Origin: JACKII01 sp963807085
Lineage (GTDB): Bacteria; Pseudomonadota; Alphaproteobacteria; Bin95
Reading direction: 5' to 3'
NCBI GenBank assembly: GCA_963807085.1
Contig: CAWEBB010000008.1
Span: 7,576 to 71,575, forward strand
Length of the DNA: 64,000 nucleotides
In this document: positions 46,661 through 54,889 of the stretch, piece after piece
Position numbering within the stretch: the stretch's first letter is position 1
Layout of the letters: each line of letters starts with the position of its first letter
Made by a program: the position numbers and the translations under genes
The notes under the pieces: model-generated
Told to the model about the DNA's origin: nothing
The model's input: the letters and a program-made list of their open reading frames with translations, nothing else
The model's database searches: none

Positions 46661-47455
46661 AACGCAGAGTTTCTTCTCCCAGTACGACTGGCACAACTTT
46701 TTCCTTCCGACCGCCTGGGCGCCACGGTTTCCGGTCATTTCCGATCTGGGGATCCTGCCGCTGCTGCGGGGCACGCTCTACATCAGCGTCATCGCCCTCG
46801 CTCTCGCGGTGCCGGTAGGCCTCTTCACCGCGATCTACATGGCGGGATATGTTAGTCTCCGCTTCCGCTCGCTCTTCAAGCGGGTGATCGAGATCCTCGC
46901 AGGCATTCAGACCATCGTTTACGGCCTCTTCTCCCTGATTGCCGTCGGCCCCATGCTGCGCGATTATCTTGCGAAGCCGTTGGGGTTTGGATCGACCGGT
47001 CGTCGATGATGATCGCGGGCCTGGTCATGGGAATCATGCTGATCCCTTTCGTCTCATCGCTTTCGGACGACATCATCCGTCAGGTGCCGCAATCTCTACG
47101 CGACGGGCTTCTGGGCCTTGGCGCGACCCAATCTGAAACGATCCGTCTCGTTATCCTGCGCGCCGCCTTGCCGGGGATCGTCGGTGCGATCCTGCTGGCC
47201 GCCAGCCGTGCCATCGGAGAAACCATGATCACAGTTCTGGGGGCCGGTGCGGCCGCCAAGCTCAGCCTCAATCCGTTCGAAGCGATGACCACCATCACCG
47301 TCAAGATTGTCAGTCAGTTGACCGGCGACGGCGATTTCGCCGCCCCGGAGACCCACGCGGCCTTCGCTCTCGGGCTGACGCTGTTCGCGATCACGCTCTG
47401 CGTGAACGTGCCGGCGCTGGGAGTTGTGCGTAAATACAGGGAGCAATACGAATGA
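46596..47455 (+). pseudogene. pstC: pstC, N-terminally truncated and frameshifted
   Basis: From 46596 the frame encodes 'IILAACVAIATTAGIVAS', a transmembrane helix normally deep inside PstC, so the N-terminal half is missing. It continues through 'DLGILPLLRGTLYIS' and 'EILAGIQTIVYGLFSL'. A one-base shift near 46999 changes to the frame of 'MMIAGLVMGIMLIPFVSSLS' and the EAA loop 'GATQSETIRLVILRAALPGI', ending 'VVRKYREQYE' at 47455. The permease C-terminal domain is otherwise well conserved. Both the truncation and the shift should abolish function. Its stop is ATGA-coupled to the next frame. Confidence 0.83.
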
Positions 47456-48363
47456 GCGATACTGTCCGACCGTTGCCCGCACAACCGAGCCTGCTGCTCG
47501 AACGCGGCGACCGCACTGCACGGCACAACGCCGCCACTTCGAACGTCGTTGGTGAAGGGAACCTTATGAAAGGTAGGTTAGTACAAGGGCGGGGTATGAT
47601 CGCCGAACCCGCCAAGATCACGGCCCGGGGCGTGCAAGTGTATTACGGCGACACTCACGCCATCCGCGATGTCAATGTGGATATAGCTGACAAGAACGTT
47701 ACCGCCTTCATCGGTCCGTCGGGCTGTGGAAAATCGACTTTTCTGCGCTGCCTGAACCGGATGAACAACTCGATCCCTACCGCCCGCGTGCAGGGCGAAA
47801 TCCGCATCGATGGCGAAGACATCTATGATCCGCGCATCGACCCGGTTCAATTGCGCGCCAAGGTCGGCATGGTGTTCCAGAAGCCAAACCCCTTCCCCAA
47901 GTCGATCCGTGACAACGTCGCATATGGGCCGAAAATCCACGGACTGACCCGCACACGCGGCGAGTTGGCCGAGGTGGTGGAGAAATCCCTGCGCCGTGCC
48001 GCCCTGTGGGACGAGGTGAAGGATCGTCTCGACGCGCCTGGCACGGGTCTATCGGGCGGGCAGCAGCAGCGCCTCTGCATCGCCCGCGCCATCGCCACCT
48101 CGCCCGAGGTCCTGCTGATGGACGAACCCTGTTCGGCGCTCGACCCTATCGCCACCGCGCAGATTGAGGAACTGATCGACGAACTGCGCGAGCGGTTTTC
48201 GGTGGTGATCGTCACCCATTCCATGCAGCAAGCCGCCCGGGTCAGCCAGCGCACGGCATTCTTTCACCTCGGCAGTCTAGTGGAATACGGCGAGACGGGC
48301 GAGATGTTTACAAACCCAACCGATCCGCGCACGGAAAGTTATATTACTGGCCGGATCGGCTGA
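47452..48363 (+). CDS. pstB: pstA N-terminal stub fused in frame to PstB ATPase
   Basis: The first 27 or so residues ('MSDTVRPLPAQPSLLLERGD') are the cytoplasmic start of PstA; the rest of that permease is missing. After a junction near 47535 the frame becomes PstB, with a native-looking start at 47596 (MIAEPAK). PstB motifs are intact: Walker A 'GPSGCGKSTFLRCLNRMN', 'MVFQKPNPFPKSI', signature 'LSGGQQQRLCIARAI', Walker B 'VLLMDEPCSALD', switch 'VTHSMQQAARV'. The ATPase could still fold, but no intact permease partner remains here. An internal start would give normal PstB of 255 residues. Confidence 0.85.
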   Translation: MSDTVRPLPAQPSLLLERGDRTARHNAATSNVVGEGNLMKGRLVQGRGMIAEPAKITARGVQVYYGDTHAIRDVNVDIADKNVTAFIGPSGCGKSTFLRCLNRMNNSIPTARVQGEIRIDGEDIYDPRIDPVQLRAKVGMVFQKPNPFPKSIRDNVAYGPKIHGLTRTRGELAEVVEKSLRRAALWDEVKDRLDAPGTGLSGGQQQRLCIARAIATSPEVLLMDEPCSALDPIATAQIEELIDELRERFSVVIVTHSMQQAARVSQRTAFFHLGSLVEYGETGEMFTNPTDPRTESYITGRIG

Positions 48364-48434
48364 AGGAAGATGATATGACAAACAAACATCACATCGCGAC
48401 CGTATTCGACCGGGATCTCGAAGCGATTTAAGCC

Positions 48435-49091
48435 ATGATCACACGAATGGGCGGACTGGTCGAAGCCGCGATTCTGAATGCCGTTCGCGCGCTGGAAACC
48501 TGCGACGTAGAACTGGCCGACCAGGTTCGCCAGGGCGACGCGGCAATTGATGCTCTGGAAGAACAGATCAACATCGAAGCCGCCCGCTTGATCGCGCTGC
48601 GCGCACCCGCCGCGGCCGATCTGCGCACGGTGCTTACCGCGGTGAAGATTGCAGCCGCTCTGGAACGCTGCGGCGATTATGCCAAGAATCTCGCCAAACG
48701 CTCTAACGTCCTGTCCACGCTGCCCGCCATCGACGGGGCCACGGGATCGATCCGCCGCATGGGCAAGGCTGTGCAGTTGCAGTTGAAGAACGGCCTTGAC
48801 GCCTATATCCACCGCGACGCCGTCTTGGCCGAACAGGTGCGGCAGGGCGATCACGATGTGGATCAGATGTACAATACCCTTTTCCGCGAGTTCCTGACCT
48901 ACATGATGGAAGATCCGCGCAATATCTCGGCCTGCATGCATCTGCATTTCATCGCCAAAAACATCGAACGCGTAGGCGATCACGTCACCGGCATCGCCGA
49001 ACAGGTGATTTATCTGGTCACCGGCGCGCTGCCGGAAGGCGAACGCCCCAAAGCCGACAACACCGCGATCACCACCGACGGCAGCGCATAG
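48435..49091 (+). CDS. phoU: PhoU, interrupted near its N-terminus by an in-frame stop
   Basis: This is a PhoU protein with its two three-helix bundles: 'VEAAILNAVRALETCDVELA' and the 'KIAAALERCGDYAKNLAKRS' signature, then 'AKNIERVGDHVTGIAEQVIY'. The natural start is ATG 48375 (MTNKHHIATVFDRDLEAI), but codon 19 is TAA (48429-48431) where a Gln (CAA/CAG) is usual. Translation can resume at ATG 48435, leaving a nearly full-length protein of 218 residues. PhoU couples the Pst transporter to PhoR and negatively regulates the regulon. The stop may be a real nonsense mutation. Confidence 0.85.
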   Translation: MITRMGGLVEAAILNAVRALETCDVELADQVRQGDAAIDALEEQINIEAARLIALRAPAAADLRTVLTAVKIAAALERCGDYAKNLAKRSNVLSTLPAIDGATGSIRRMGKAVQLQLKNGLDAYIHRDAVLAEQVRQGDHDVDQMYNTLFREFLTYMMEDPRNISACMHLHFIAKNIERVGDHVTGIAEQVIYLVTGALPEGERPKADNTAITTDGSA

Positions 49092-49102
49092 GTGGTCGCG
49101 TG

Positions 49103-49793
49103 GTGAAAGTAGAACAATCCGCTGATTCTGCTGGTCGACGACGAGCCCGCGCAGCGCGAGGTGATAGCCTATAACCTCGCCGCCGGAGGCTATCGCGTGA
49201 ACGAGGCGCAAGACGGCGAAGAAGCGCTGCTGGTGGTCGAGGAAGATCCGCCCGACCTGATCATCCTCGACTGGATGATGCCCAATCTTTCCGGGATCGA
49301 GGTCTGCCGCCGCCTTAAGCTATGCCGCAAGACACGCCAGATCCCGGTGATCATGCTCTCGGCCCGCTCGGACGAGCCGGACCTTGTCCGTGGGCTTGAG
49401 ACCGGCGCCGACGATTATGTGGCCAAGCCATATTCCATCGCAGAACTCATGGCCCGCGTTCGAGCCAATCTGCGACGGGTTCGTCCCTCGGCCGTGGGCG
49501 TGGTTATGGAGTTCGGGGATATCCGGCTGGACAACGAATCTCACCGCGTCACTCGCGCAGGCAAGGAGGTGAACCTCGGCCCGACCGAATATCGCCTCCT
49601 GGCAACTCTGATCGAAAAGCCGGGACGGGTGCTAAGCCGTGAGCAACTTCTTGACCGTGTCTGGGGCCGCGACATCCATGTCGAAACCCGCACCGTCGAT
49701 GTCCATGTCGGCCGTCTGCGAAAGGCACTGTGCCAGCATGGCGGCGATGATCCGCTGCGAACCGTACGCGGTACCGGCTATGCCTTAGGCTGA
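49103..49793 (+). CDS. phoB: phosphate-regulon response regulator PhoB, frameshifted at 49118
   Basis: The receiver domain holds the phosphoacceptor in 'DLIILDWMMPNLSG' and the switch Lys in 'GADDYVAKPYS'. The OmpR-type winged helix follows ('TEYRLLATLIEKPGRVLSRE' and 'VDVHVGRLRKAL'). The start GTG at 49103 encodes VKVEQ, then an extra T at 49118 shifts the frame; without it the chain is continuous with 'PLILLVDDEPAQREV'. A GTG at 49161 could start a protein lacking the first strand and the acidic pocket (Asp-Asp-Glu), which would not be phosphorylated properly. Confidence 0.85.
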
Positions 49794-49866
49794 CGAGAAC
49801 CCCACGGAGAACCGCACGGGGGGCTGCCAACGCGAAACAGCCCGAAGAATGCCGCTCGGACGACGC

Positions 49867-51150
49867 TCATGCCGTAACCTTCTGAGGGTCTTCGGGGTTG
49901 AGGCGGCCCGCCGCCATTGCCGACAGCGCCATCATCGCCGTCGCGGTACCTAGCATCAGCGCCAGCCCGCCGATCTGAAATGAGAGGCCCGAAATCACTG
50001 TGCCCAGCAGCCGCCCGCCTGCATTCGCCATGTAGTAGAAGCCCACATCCATCGTCACACGCTCAGCCTTCGTGAAGGCAAGGATCAGGTACGAATGGAG
50101 CGCCGAGTTCACCGCGAAGACCGCGCCAAAGGCCAGAAGCCCGGCCACCAGCGTCACCGTGAGCCACGGCTGCGACCCGGACAAAACCAGCGCCGCCGCG
50201 GTCAGCACGGCCAGGAGCGCCGAAAGCGTCCAGGCCCAGGCGCGCGCCTTCCCGGCCAGCTCGTCCTCGTTCCGGGTGGCCGCGCGCAGAAGCTTCGGGG
50301 CCGCCGCCTGCACCGCGCCGTAGAGGATGATCCACAGCGCCATGAAGGTACCGATCATGAAGAAGGCGGCACGGTTGCCCTCCGTGGTGCCGTCGGAGAG
50401 GACAGCGTAGAAGTAGACCGGGATGCCCACGACAAACCACACGTCCCGCGCGCCGAACAGGAACACCCGCGCCGCGCTGAGCCAGTTCACGTTAGCGGAT
50501 TTCGAAAAGACCGCGGAGAACTTCGTGCCCTTGCGTCCCTTGGGCAGTCCCGGCGGCATGGCGATCAGGGCGGCCACTAGTATCGCCGCCAGCACGGCCG
50601 CCATGGCGAGCACCGCCCAGACGAAGCCGAGCGTGGCGAGCAACGCCGCCCCGAGGAGGAAGCCGACACCCTTCACCGCGTTCTTCGATCCCGTCAGCAG
50701 CGCCACCCAGCGAAAGAGGCCGCCCTGCGCAGTGGGCGCCAGCAGCTTCACCGCCGATTTCGAGGACATCTTGGCGAGGTCCTTGGCCACCCCGTTCGCC
50801 CCCTGCACAACCATGACGTAGGCGACCGAGAGGCCGATCGCCCAGCCCGGATCGAGTTGCGCCAGGGCCGCCAGAGCGACCACCTGAATGCCGAGCCCCG
50901 CATAAAGCGTCGAGGTCAGCCCGAAGCGCGCCGCGATCCATCCGGCCGAAAGGTTCGTGACCATCCCGGCGATCTCGTAGAGCACAAAGAGATAGGCCAG
51001 TTGCACCGGCGTGAAGCCCAACGTGTGGAAATGCAGCAGAACCAGCATCCTGAGCGCGCCGTCCGTGAGCATGAAAGTCCAATAGGTGGCTGTGACCACG
51101 ACATAGGCGCCGAGCCCCTCCGGCCGCGCGGGTGTAGAGCGGTCGGTCAA
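49867..51150 (-). CDS. arsJ: organoarsenical efflux MFS transporter ArsJ
   Basis: The protein has 427 residues with about 12 transmembrane segments. It contains the ArsJ-typical 'TLTDGALRMLVLLHFHTLG' analogue ('MLTDGALRMLVLLHFHTLGF'), 'AKDLAKMSSKSAVKLL', 'LTGSKNAVKGVGFLLG' and 'FLFGARDVWFVVGIPV'. It exports 1-arseno-3-phosphoglycerate made by the neighbouring GAPDH; the product breaks down outside to arsenate. The start is a TTG at 51150 overlapping the GAPDH stop (TTGA), showing translational coupling. The frame is open upstream to 51219 but inside GAPDH. The gene is intact. Confidence 0.93.
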   Translation of the reverse strand: MTDRSTPARPEGLGAYVVVTATYWTFMLTDGALRMLVLLHFHTLGFTPVQLAYLFVLYEIAGMVTNLSAGWIAARFGLTSTLYAGLGIQVVALAALAQLDPGWAIGLSVAYVMVVQGANGVAKDLAKMSSKSAVKLLAPTAQGGLFRWVALLTGSKNAVKGVGFLLGAALLATLGFVWAVLAMAAVLAAILVAALIAMPPGLPKGRKGTKFSAVFSKSANVNWLSAARVFLFGARDVWFVVGIPVYFYAVLSDGTTEGNRAAFFMIGTFMALWIILYGAVQAAAPKLLRAATRNEDELAGKARAWAWTLSALLAVLTAAALVLSGSQPWLTVTLVAGLLAFGAVFAVNSALHSYLILAFTKAERVTMDVGFYYMANAGGRLLGTVISGLSFQIGGLALMLGTATAMMALSAMAAGRLNPEDPQKVTA

Positions 51151-52145
51151 AGTGAGGCTCCCACCATCAGCGCGACGTCGACAAGGCGATGCGCATATCC
51201 CATCTCGTTGTCGTACCACGCATAGACCTTCACCTGCGTAGCGTTCACCACCATGGTCGAGGGCGCGTCCACGATGCTCGACCGGGTATCGTTGGTGTAA
51301 TCGGCAGAGACGAGCGGGCGCTCCTCATAGCCGAGGATGCCCGCAAGCGGCCCCTCTGCGGCGGCCTTGAAAAGCGCGTTGACTTCTTCGACGGTCGTCG
51401 CCCGCAACACCTCGAAGACGCAGTCGGTGATCGAGGCATTCAGAAGCGGCACACGCACGGCATGGCCGTTCAGCCGGCCCGCCAGTTCCGGGTAGATCAG
51501 CGTGATCGCCGTGGCCGAGCCGGTGGTGGTCGGGATCAGCGAATTGAGCGCCGAGCGCGCGCGGCGCAGGTCCTTGGCGGGGCGATCCACGACGGTCTGG
51601 CTGTTGGTCACGTCGTGGATCGTGGTGATCGAGCCGTGACGGATACCGATCGCCTCGTGAATCACCTTGACCACCGGCGCGAGGCAGTTGGTGGTGCAGG
51701 ACGCTGCCGTGACGATCCGGTGGGTCGCGGCATCGTAGGTGTTGTGGTTGACTCCAAAGACAATGTTCACCGCCCCGCCGTCCTTGACGGGCGCCGAGAC
51801 GATCACCTTCTTCACGCCCGCCTCAAAATAGGGGGCGAGTTTCGCCTCAATCTTGAAGACGCCCGTGCAGTCGATCACCACGTCCACACCTTCGAGCGGC
51901 AGCGCGGCCAGATCGCGCGTGCCGACAAAGGGCAGCCGCGTCCCGTCGATGGTGACGCTGTCCGCGTCATGCGAGAAGCCGGCAGTCCAACGTCCATGCA
52001 CCGTGTCGAACTCCAGCAGATGCGCATGCATTTCCGGGTCGCCGACCGCATCGTTGATCCAGGCGATCTGCGCTCCGCGTTCGAGAAGCGGTTTCAGGGC
52101 GAGCTTGCCGATACGACCGAGGCCGTTGAGGGCGTAGGTGGTCAT
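51147..52145 (-). CDS. arsenate-island glyceraldehyde-3-phosphate dehydrogenase
   Basis: The protein has 332 residues. It begins 'YALNGLGRIGKLALKPLLER' (NAD motif); the catalytic Cys150 lies in 'TAASCTTNCLAP' and His177 in 'SITTIHDVTNSQ'. The C-terminal 'WYDNEMGYAHRLVD' is conserved. Linked to arsJ, this GAPDH uses arsenate instead of phosphate to form 1-arseno-3-phosphoglycerate, the substrate of ArsJ. Its ATG (52145) overlaps the arsR-arsC stop (ATGA), so the three genes form a tight operon. A longer frame to 52370 lies inside the arsR-arsC gene and is not used. Confidence 0.92.
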   Translation of the reverse strand: MTTYALNGLGRIGKLALKPLLERGAQIAWINDAVGDPEMHAHLLEFDTVHGRWTAGFSHDADSVTIDGTRLPFVGTRDLAALPLEGVDVVIDCTGVFKIEAKLAPYFEAGVKKVIVSAPVKDGGAVNIVFGVNHNTYDAATHRIVTAASCTTNCLAPVVKVIHEAIGIRHGSITTIHDVTNSQTVVDRPAKDLRRARSALNSLIPTTTGSATAITLIYPELAGRLNGHAVRVPLLNASITDCVFEVLRATTVEEVNALFKAAAEGPLAGILGYEERPLVSADYTNDTRSSIVDAPSTMVVNATQVKVYAWYDNEMGYAHRLVDVALMVGASL

Positions 52146-52987
52146 GCGGGTGTTCTCGCGGCGGTCCGGGCGATATCGTCCACGGCCTTCTGAAGCGAGA
52201 TGCGATCGAGCGATGCGATCGGCAGCGCCGTGAAAACCTTGATACGATTGTGCAAAGCGCCGTAGGCGTGATGGAATGCGAGGCTCTTCTGTGCGTCGGT
52301 TCCTTCCGCCTTGACCGGATCGGGCATCCCCCAATGGGCGCTGACCAGCTGGCCGGCCGGGGCCGGACACTCCTCGTTTGCCGCCTGGTTGCAGACCGTG
52401 AACACGAAGTCGAATTTCGGCACGCCCTCGCCCTGGAACTCGGCGACGTTCTTCGAGCGCAGAACCGAAATGTCATGTCCCTTCTGTTGGAGCACATCGA
52501 GCGCGAACGGGTTCAGTTCCGAGCGGGGCTTGGTGCCCGCCGAGTATGCTTCGAAACGTTCCCCGGCCTCTTTGCGCAGGATGGACTCGGCGAAGATCGA
52601 GCGGGCGGAGTTGCCGGTGCATATGAAGAGCACCTTGTACTTTCGGTCGGACATGAGCTGGATTCCTGAGCCGCAGGATAGAGAGACGGGCGAGCAGACC
52701 TCCGGCCGGCCGCGGCAGCAGTCGAGGAGCAGGTAATCGAAGGTATTTCGCACCTCCGTCATATTGATGGAGTACCGCAGCGATCTCCCGACGCGCTCCT
52801 GGCTGACGAGCCCGGCCTGCATCAGCGCAGACAGATACGCCGACAGCGTGGACGCCTTGAGACCGAGCGCATCGGCCATCTCCCCCGCGGGTACCCTGTC
52901 GGGGTAGCGCCGTATGAGGAGCCGAAAGACTTCCAGCCGCTGCGGATGACCGAGGATCGAAAGGCGGGAGGGAATCAGTTCTTCCAT
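52142..52987 (-). CDS. ArsR-ArsC fusion: arsenic repressor joined to arsenate reductase
   Basis: This 281-residue protein has an ArsR winged-helix domain (1-100) with recognition helix 'KASTLSAYLSALMQAGLV' and cysteines at 90, 91, 98 and 105, resembling the Cys95-Cys96-Cys102 As(III) site of Acidithiobacillus ArsR. A linker leads to a low-molecular-weight phosphatase-type arsenate reductase (115-250) with the CX5R loop Cys123-TGNSA-Arg129 and resolving cysteines Cys199 and Cys207 ('FTVCNQAANEECP'). It would reduce arsenate using thioredoxin or glutaredoxin and sense the arsenite formed. First gene of the intact ars operon. Confidence 0.93.
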   Translation of the reverse strand: MEELIPSRLSILGHPQRLEVFRLLIRRYPDRVPAGEMADALGLKASTLSAYLSALMQAGLVSQERVGRSLRYSINMTEVRNTFDYLLLDCCRGRPEVCSPVSLSCGSGIQLMSDRKYKVLFICTGNSARSIFAESILRKEAGERFEAYSAGTKPRSELNPFALDVLQQKGHDISVLRSKNVAEFQGEGVPKFDFVFTVCNQAANEECPAPAGQLVSAHWGMPDPVKAEGTDAQKSLAFHHAYGALHNRIKVFTALPIASLDRISLQKAVDDIARTAARTPA

Positions 52988-53000
52988 ATTTCATGAATAT
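52986..53000. promoter_or_regulatory. candidate ArsR operator overlapping the arsR-arsC start codon
   Basis: ATATT-TCATG-AATAT is a 5-bp inverted repeat with a 5-base spacer, AT-rich like known ArsR/SmtB operators (ATTCAAATATGAAT type). It overlaps the arsR-arsC initiation codon (52985-52987), where a bound repressor could block both transcription and translation start. Found by eye. Confidence 0.45.
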
Positions 53001-53061
53001 CAGAAATGACAAGACGAGCAACTGACAATCTGTGCTGTCACAAAATCTTCATGCACATTCC

Positions 53062-53331
53062 CGCGCCTGCGGCCGCTGCATGGACAATATCCTTATCGAG
53101 CGTCTCTGGCGGTCGCTAAAATGCGAGGCGGTCTGTCTGGTCGAGATGACCGACGGCTTTCACGCCGAACGGGTCATCGACGGAGGGATGGCGTTCTCCA
53201 ACCGCACGCGCCCGCACTCGTCGCTCGAGGAACGGACGCCAAACGACGCCTATAGCGCCAAAGCAGCAACAGACGGAATAGGTCAAATCGAGCTTGGCGG
53301 CATGGAAATCGGACAGCGGAATACACCTTAG
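53062..53331 (+). pseudogene. C-terminal remnant of an IS3-family transposase (OrfB)
   Basis: The frame contains 'GRCMDNILIERLWRSLKCEA', the hallmark end of IS3 OrfB with the last acidic residue of the DDE triad (Glu in 'IERLW'), then 'RPHSSLEERTPNDAY'. The N-terminal two thirds of the integrase core, OrfA and the left end are missing. It lies between the ars operon and tRNA-Ser and marks past transposition at the island edge. Some conserved residues are changed ('DGGMAFSNRTRPHS'), indicating decay. Confidence 0.8.
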
Positions 53332-53620
53332 CAAAGCAGCCAAACTGTCCATAAAACCAGGAACAGCTCAGCCAGTAGCTACCGGCATCCACTAAAACCC
53401 GGAAAACCATCAACTCGCAACCAAGATAGCGCGTCGTTTCAAAATATTAAGGCGGTTGACTGAATACATGCAGTCACCAAGTCGGGAGAACGCCGGCTCC
53501 CGAGCACACTTTGACACCTTTTCGCGCCGAGGCCAGTCAACAGCCCAAACGCTATAACCCCCGAACAAACAAGAAACTTCGGCTACGGCTCGTGGCGGAG
53601 AGGTGTTCCAGAAGAACAAA
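53332..53620. other. gap between the IS remnant and tRNA-Ser
   Basis: No supported gene. A 69-codon frame on the minus strand (53410-53619) has no similarity and abuts the tRNA, so it is rejected. The position at the tRNA 3' end makes this the likely right boundary of the island, but no integrase gene or direct att repeat was seen. Confidence 0.45.
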
Positions 53621-53712
53621 TGGCGGACAGGGAGGGATTTTAACCCTCGGTACCCGATGAAGGGTACGGCGGATTAGCAATCCACTGGTTTAAGCCACTC
53701 ACCCACCTGCCC
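53621..53712 (-). tRNA. tRNA-Ser (GCT)
   Basis: The 92-base minus-strand transcript begins GGGCAGGTGGGTGAGTGGCT and ends CCTGTCCGCCA. The acceptor stem pairs GGGCAGG with CCTGTCC (one G-U). The anticodon loop TTGCTAA gives anticodon GCT (plus-strand 53676-53678), and a long variable arm (CCGTACCCTTCATCGGGTA) identifies a serine tRNA. The encoded CCA is at 53621-53623. Its 3' end faces the pho/ars island, the usual site for integrative elements. Confidence 0.92.
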
Positions 53713-53833
53713 GAAGAGCCGCCCTTGTATGGCCCGTGCCGGCCACTGTCAATGGCGACACCAAGCCTTTTCGCCCGCACCGACCTACCTATATGTGTCT
53801 GAGTGTGTCCGCCGCCAATAGGCCTTATTTCGA

Positions 53834-54787
53834 ATGGTTACGTTCTGTATCGTTGCTGGATTGATTTTGTTATTCGCTGGCGGCGAAGCATTGGTCAGAG
53901 GGGCGGTGGGGACGGCGCGATCCTTCGACGTTTCGCCGCTTTTGATCGGGCTCACAATTGTAGCGATGGCGACATCGGCTCCGGAACTGGTCGTCTCGCT
54001 GGAGGCGGCTTGGGTCGGGCGGCCAGCGATAGCGATCGGCAATATCGTCGGCAGCAACATCGCCAACATCCTGCTGATCCTGGGCGTCGCCGCGATCATC
54101 GCAGAACTGCCGTGCCGGAAAATCCTGATTTATCGCGACGGTTCAATGATGGTGATCGGCAGCCTGCTATTGGTCGGCTTGGTCTATATGGGCAATATTG
54201 AGCGATGGCACGGCATCGTTCTGCTGGTGATCTTGACGGGGTTTTTGGTCTACTCGTTCCGATACGAAAGCACGGGCGGGAACGGCGCGGCCGAAATTCA
54301 TCAAAGTGAAGCCGACGAGGTGCCCGATCCACCCGGCGGCACCTGGGGCTCGATCGCCTTCCTGATCGTCGGCATAGCCATGCTGATCACTGGTGCGCAA
54401 CTTTTGGTTTATGGCGCGACCGAGACCGCGCGCGCCTTCGGCGTCTCGGAGGCGGTGATCGGGCTGAGTTTGGTCGCCATCGGCACGTCCCTGCCGGAAT
54501 TGGCAAGCGTCGTCGTCGCCGCATGGCGTGGCCACACGGACGTCGCGCTGGGGAACGTGATCGGCAGCAATATCTTCAACATATTTGCCATTTTGGGCGC
54601 GACCTCAACCACCGTCCCCATTGACATCGACTTACATTTTCGGGGTGTTGATGTCTGGCTGATGCTGGGGGCCAGCGTACTGCTGCTGCCGCTCATGCTG
54701 AGCGGCGCCCGCCTCTCTCGCGTGGAAGGCATTCTGTTTCTGGCAGCCTATGCCGCCTATATCGGCTGGCTTTATTACGGAATGTGA
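53834..54787 (+). CDS. calcium/sodium antiporter (CaCA family, YrbG-like)
   Basis: The protein has 317 residues and about 10 transmembrane helices in two inverted repeats. The first alpha-repeat is 'AMATSAPELVVSLEAAWVG' with 'IAIGNIVGSNIANILLILG'; the second is 'AIGTSLPELASVVVAAWRG' with 'VALGNVIGSNIFNIFAILG'. The paired Glu residues in the PEL motifs bind the cations. A polar loop (about 148-168) separates the halves. It exports Ca2+ in exchange for Na+ or protons across the inner membrane. Start ATG 53834 fits the family; it is the first gene beyond the tRNA. Confidence 0.9.
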   Translation: MVTFCIVAGLILLFAGGEALVRGAVGTARSFDVSPLLIGLTIVAMATSAPELVVSLEAAWVGRPAIAIGNIVGSNIANILLILGVAAIIAELPCRKILIYRDGSMMVIGSLLLVGLVYMGNIERWHGIVLLVILTGFLVYSFRYESTGGNGAAEIHQSEADEVPDPPGGTWGSIAFLIVGIAMLITGAQLLVYGATETARAFGVSEAVIGLSLVAIGTSLPELASVVVAAWRGHTDVALGNVIGSNIFNIFAILGATSTTVPIDIDLHFRGVDVWLMLGASVLLLPLMLSGARLSRVEGILFLAAYAAYIGWLYYGM

Positions 54788-54889
54788 CATCGAGGGTGTG
54801 CGCGTGTTCCGCGCGAGCCGCCACCGGCAAAGCAAAAGGCGGACCGGTTTCTACCAGTCCGCCCCCGAACTCAGGTCGGAAAGCAACCG

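Noticed and set aside
53410..53619. 69-codon minus-strand frame next to tRNA-Ser
   Set aside because: No similarity and it abuts the tRNA; likely spurious.
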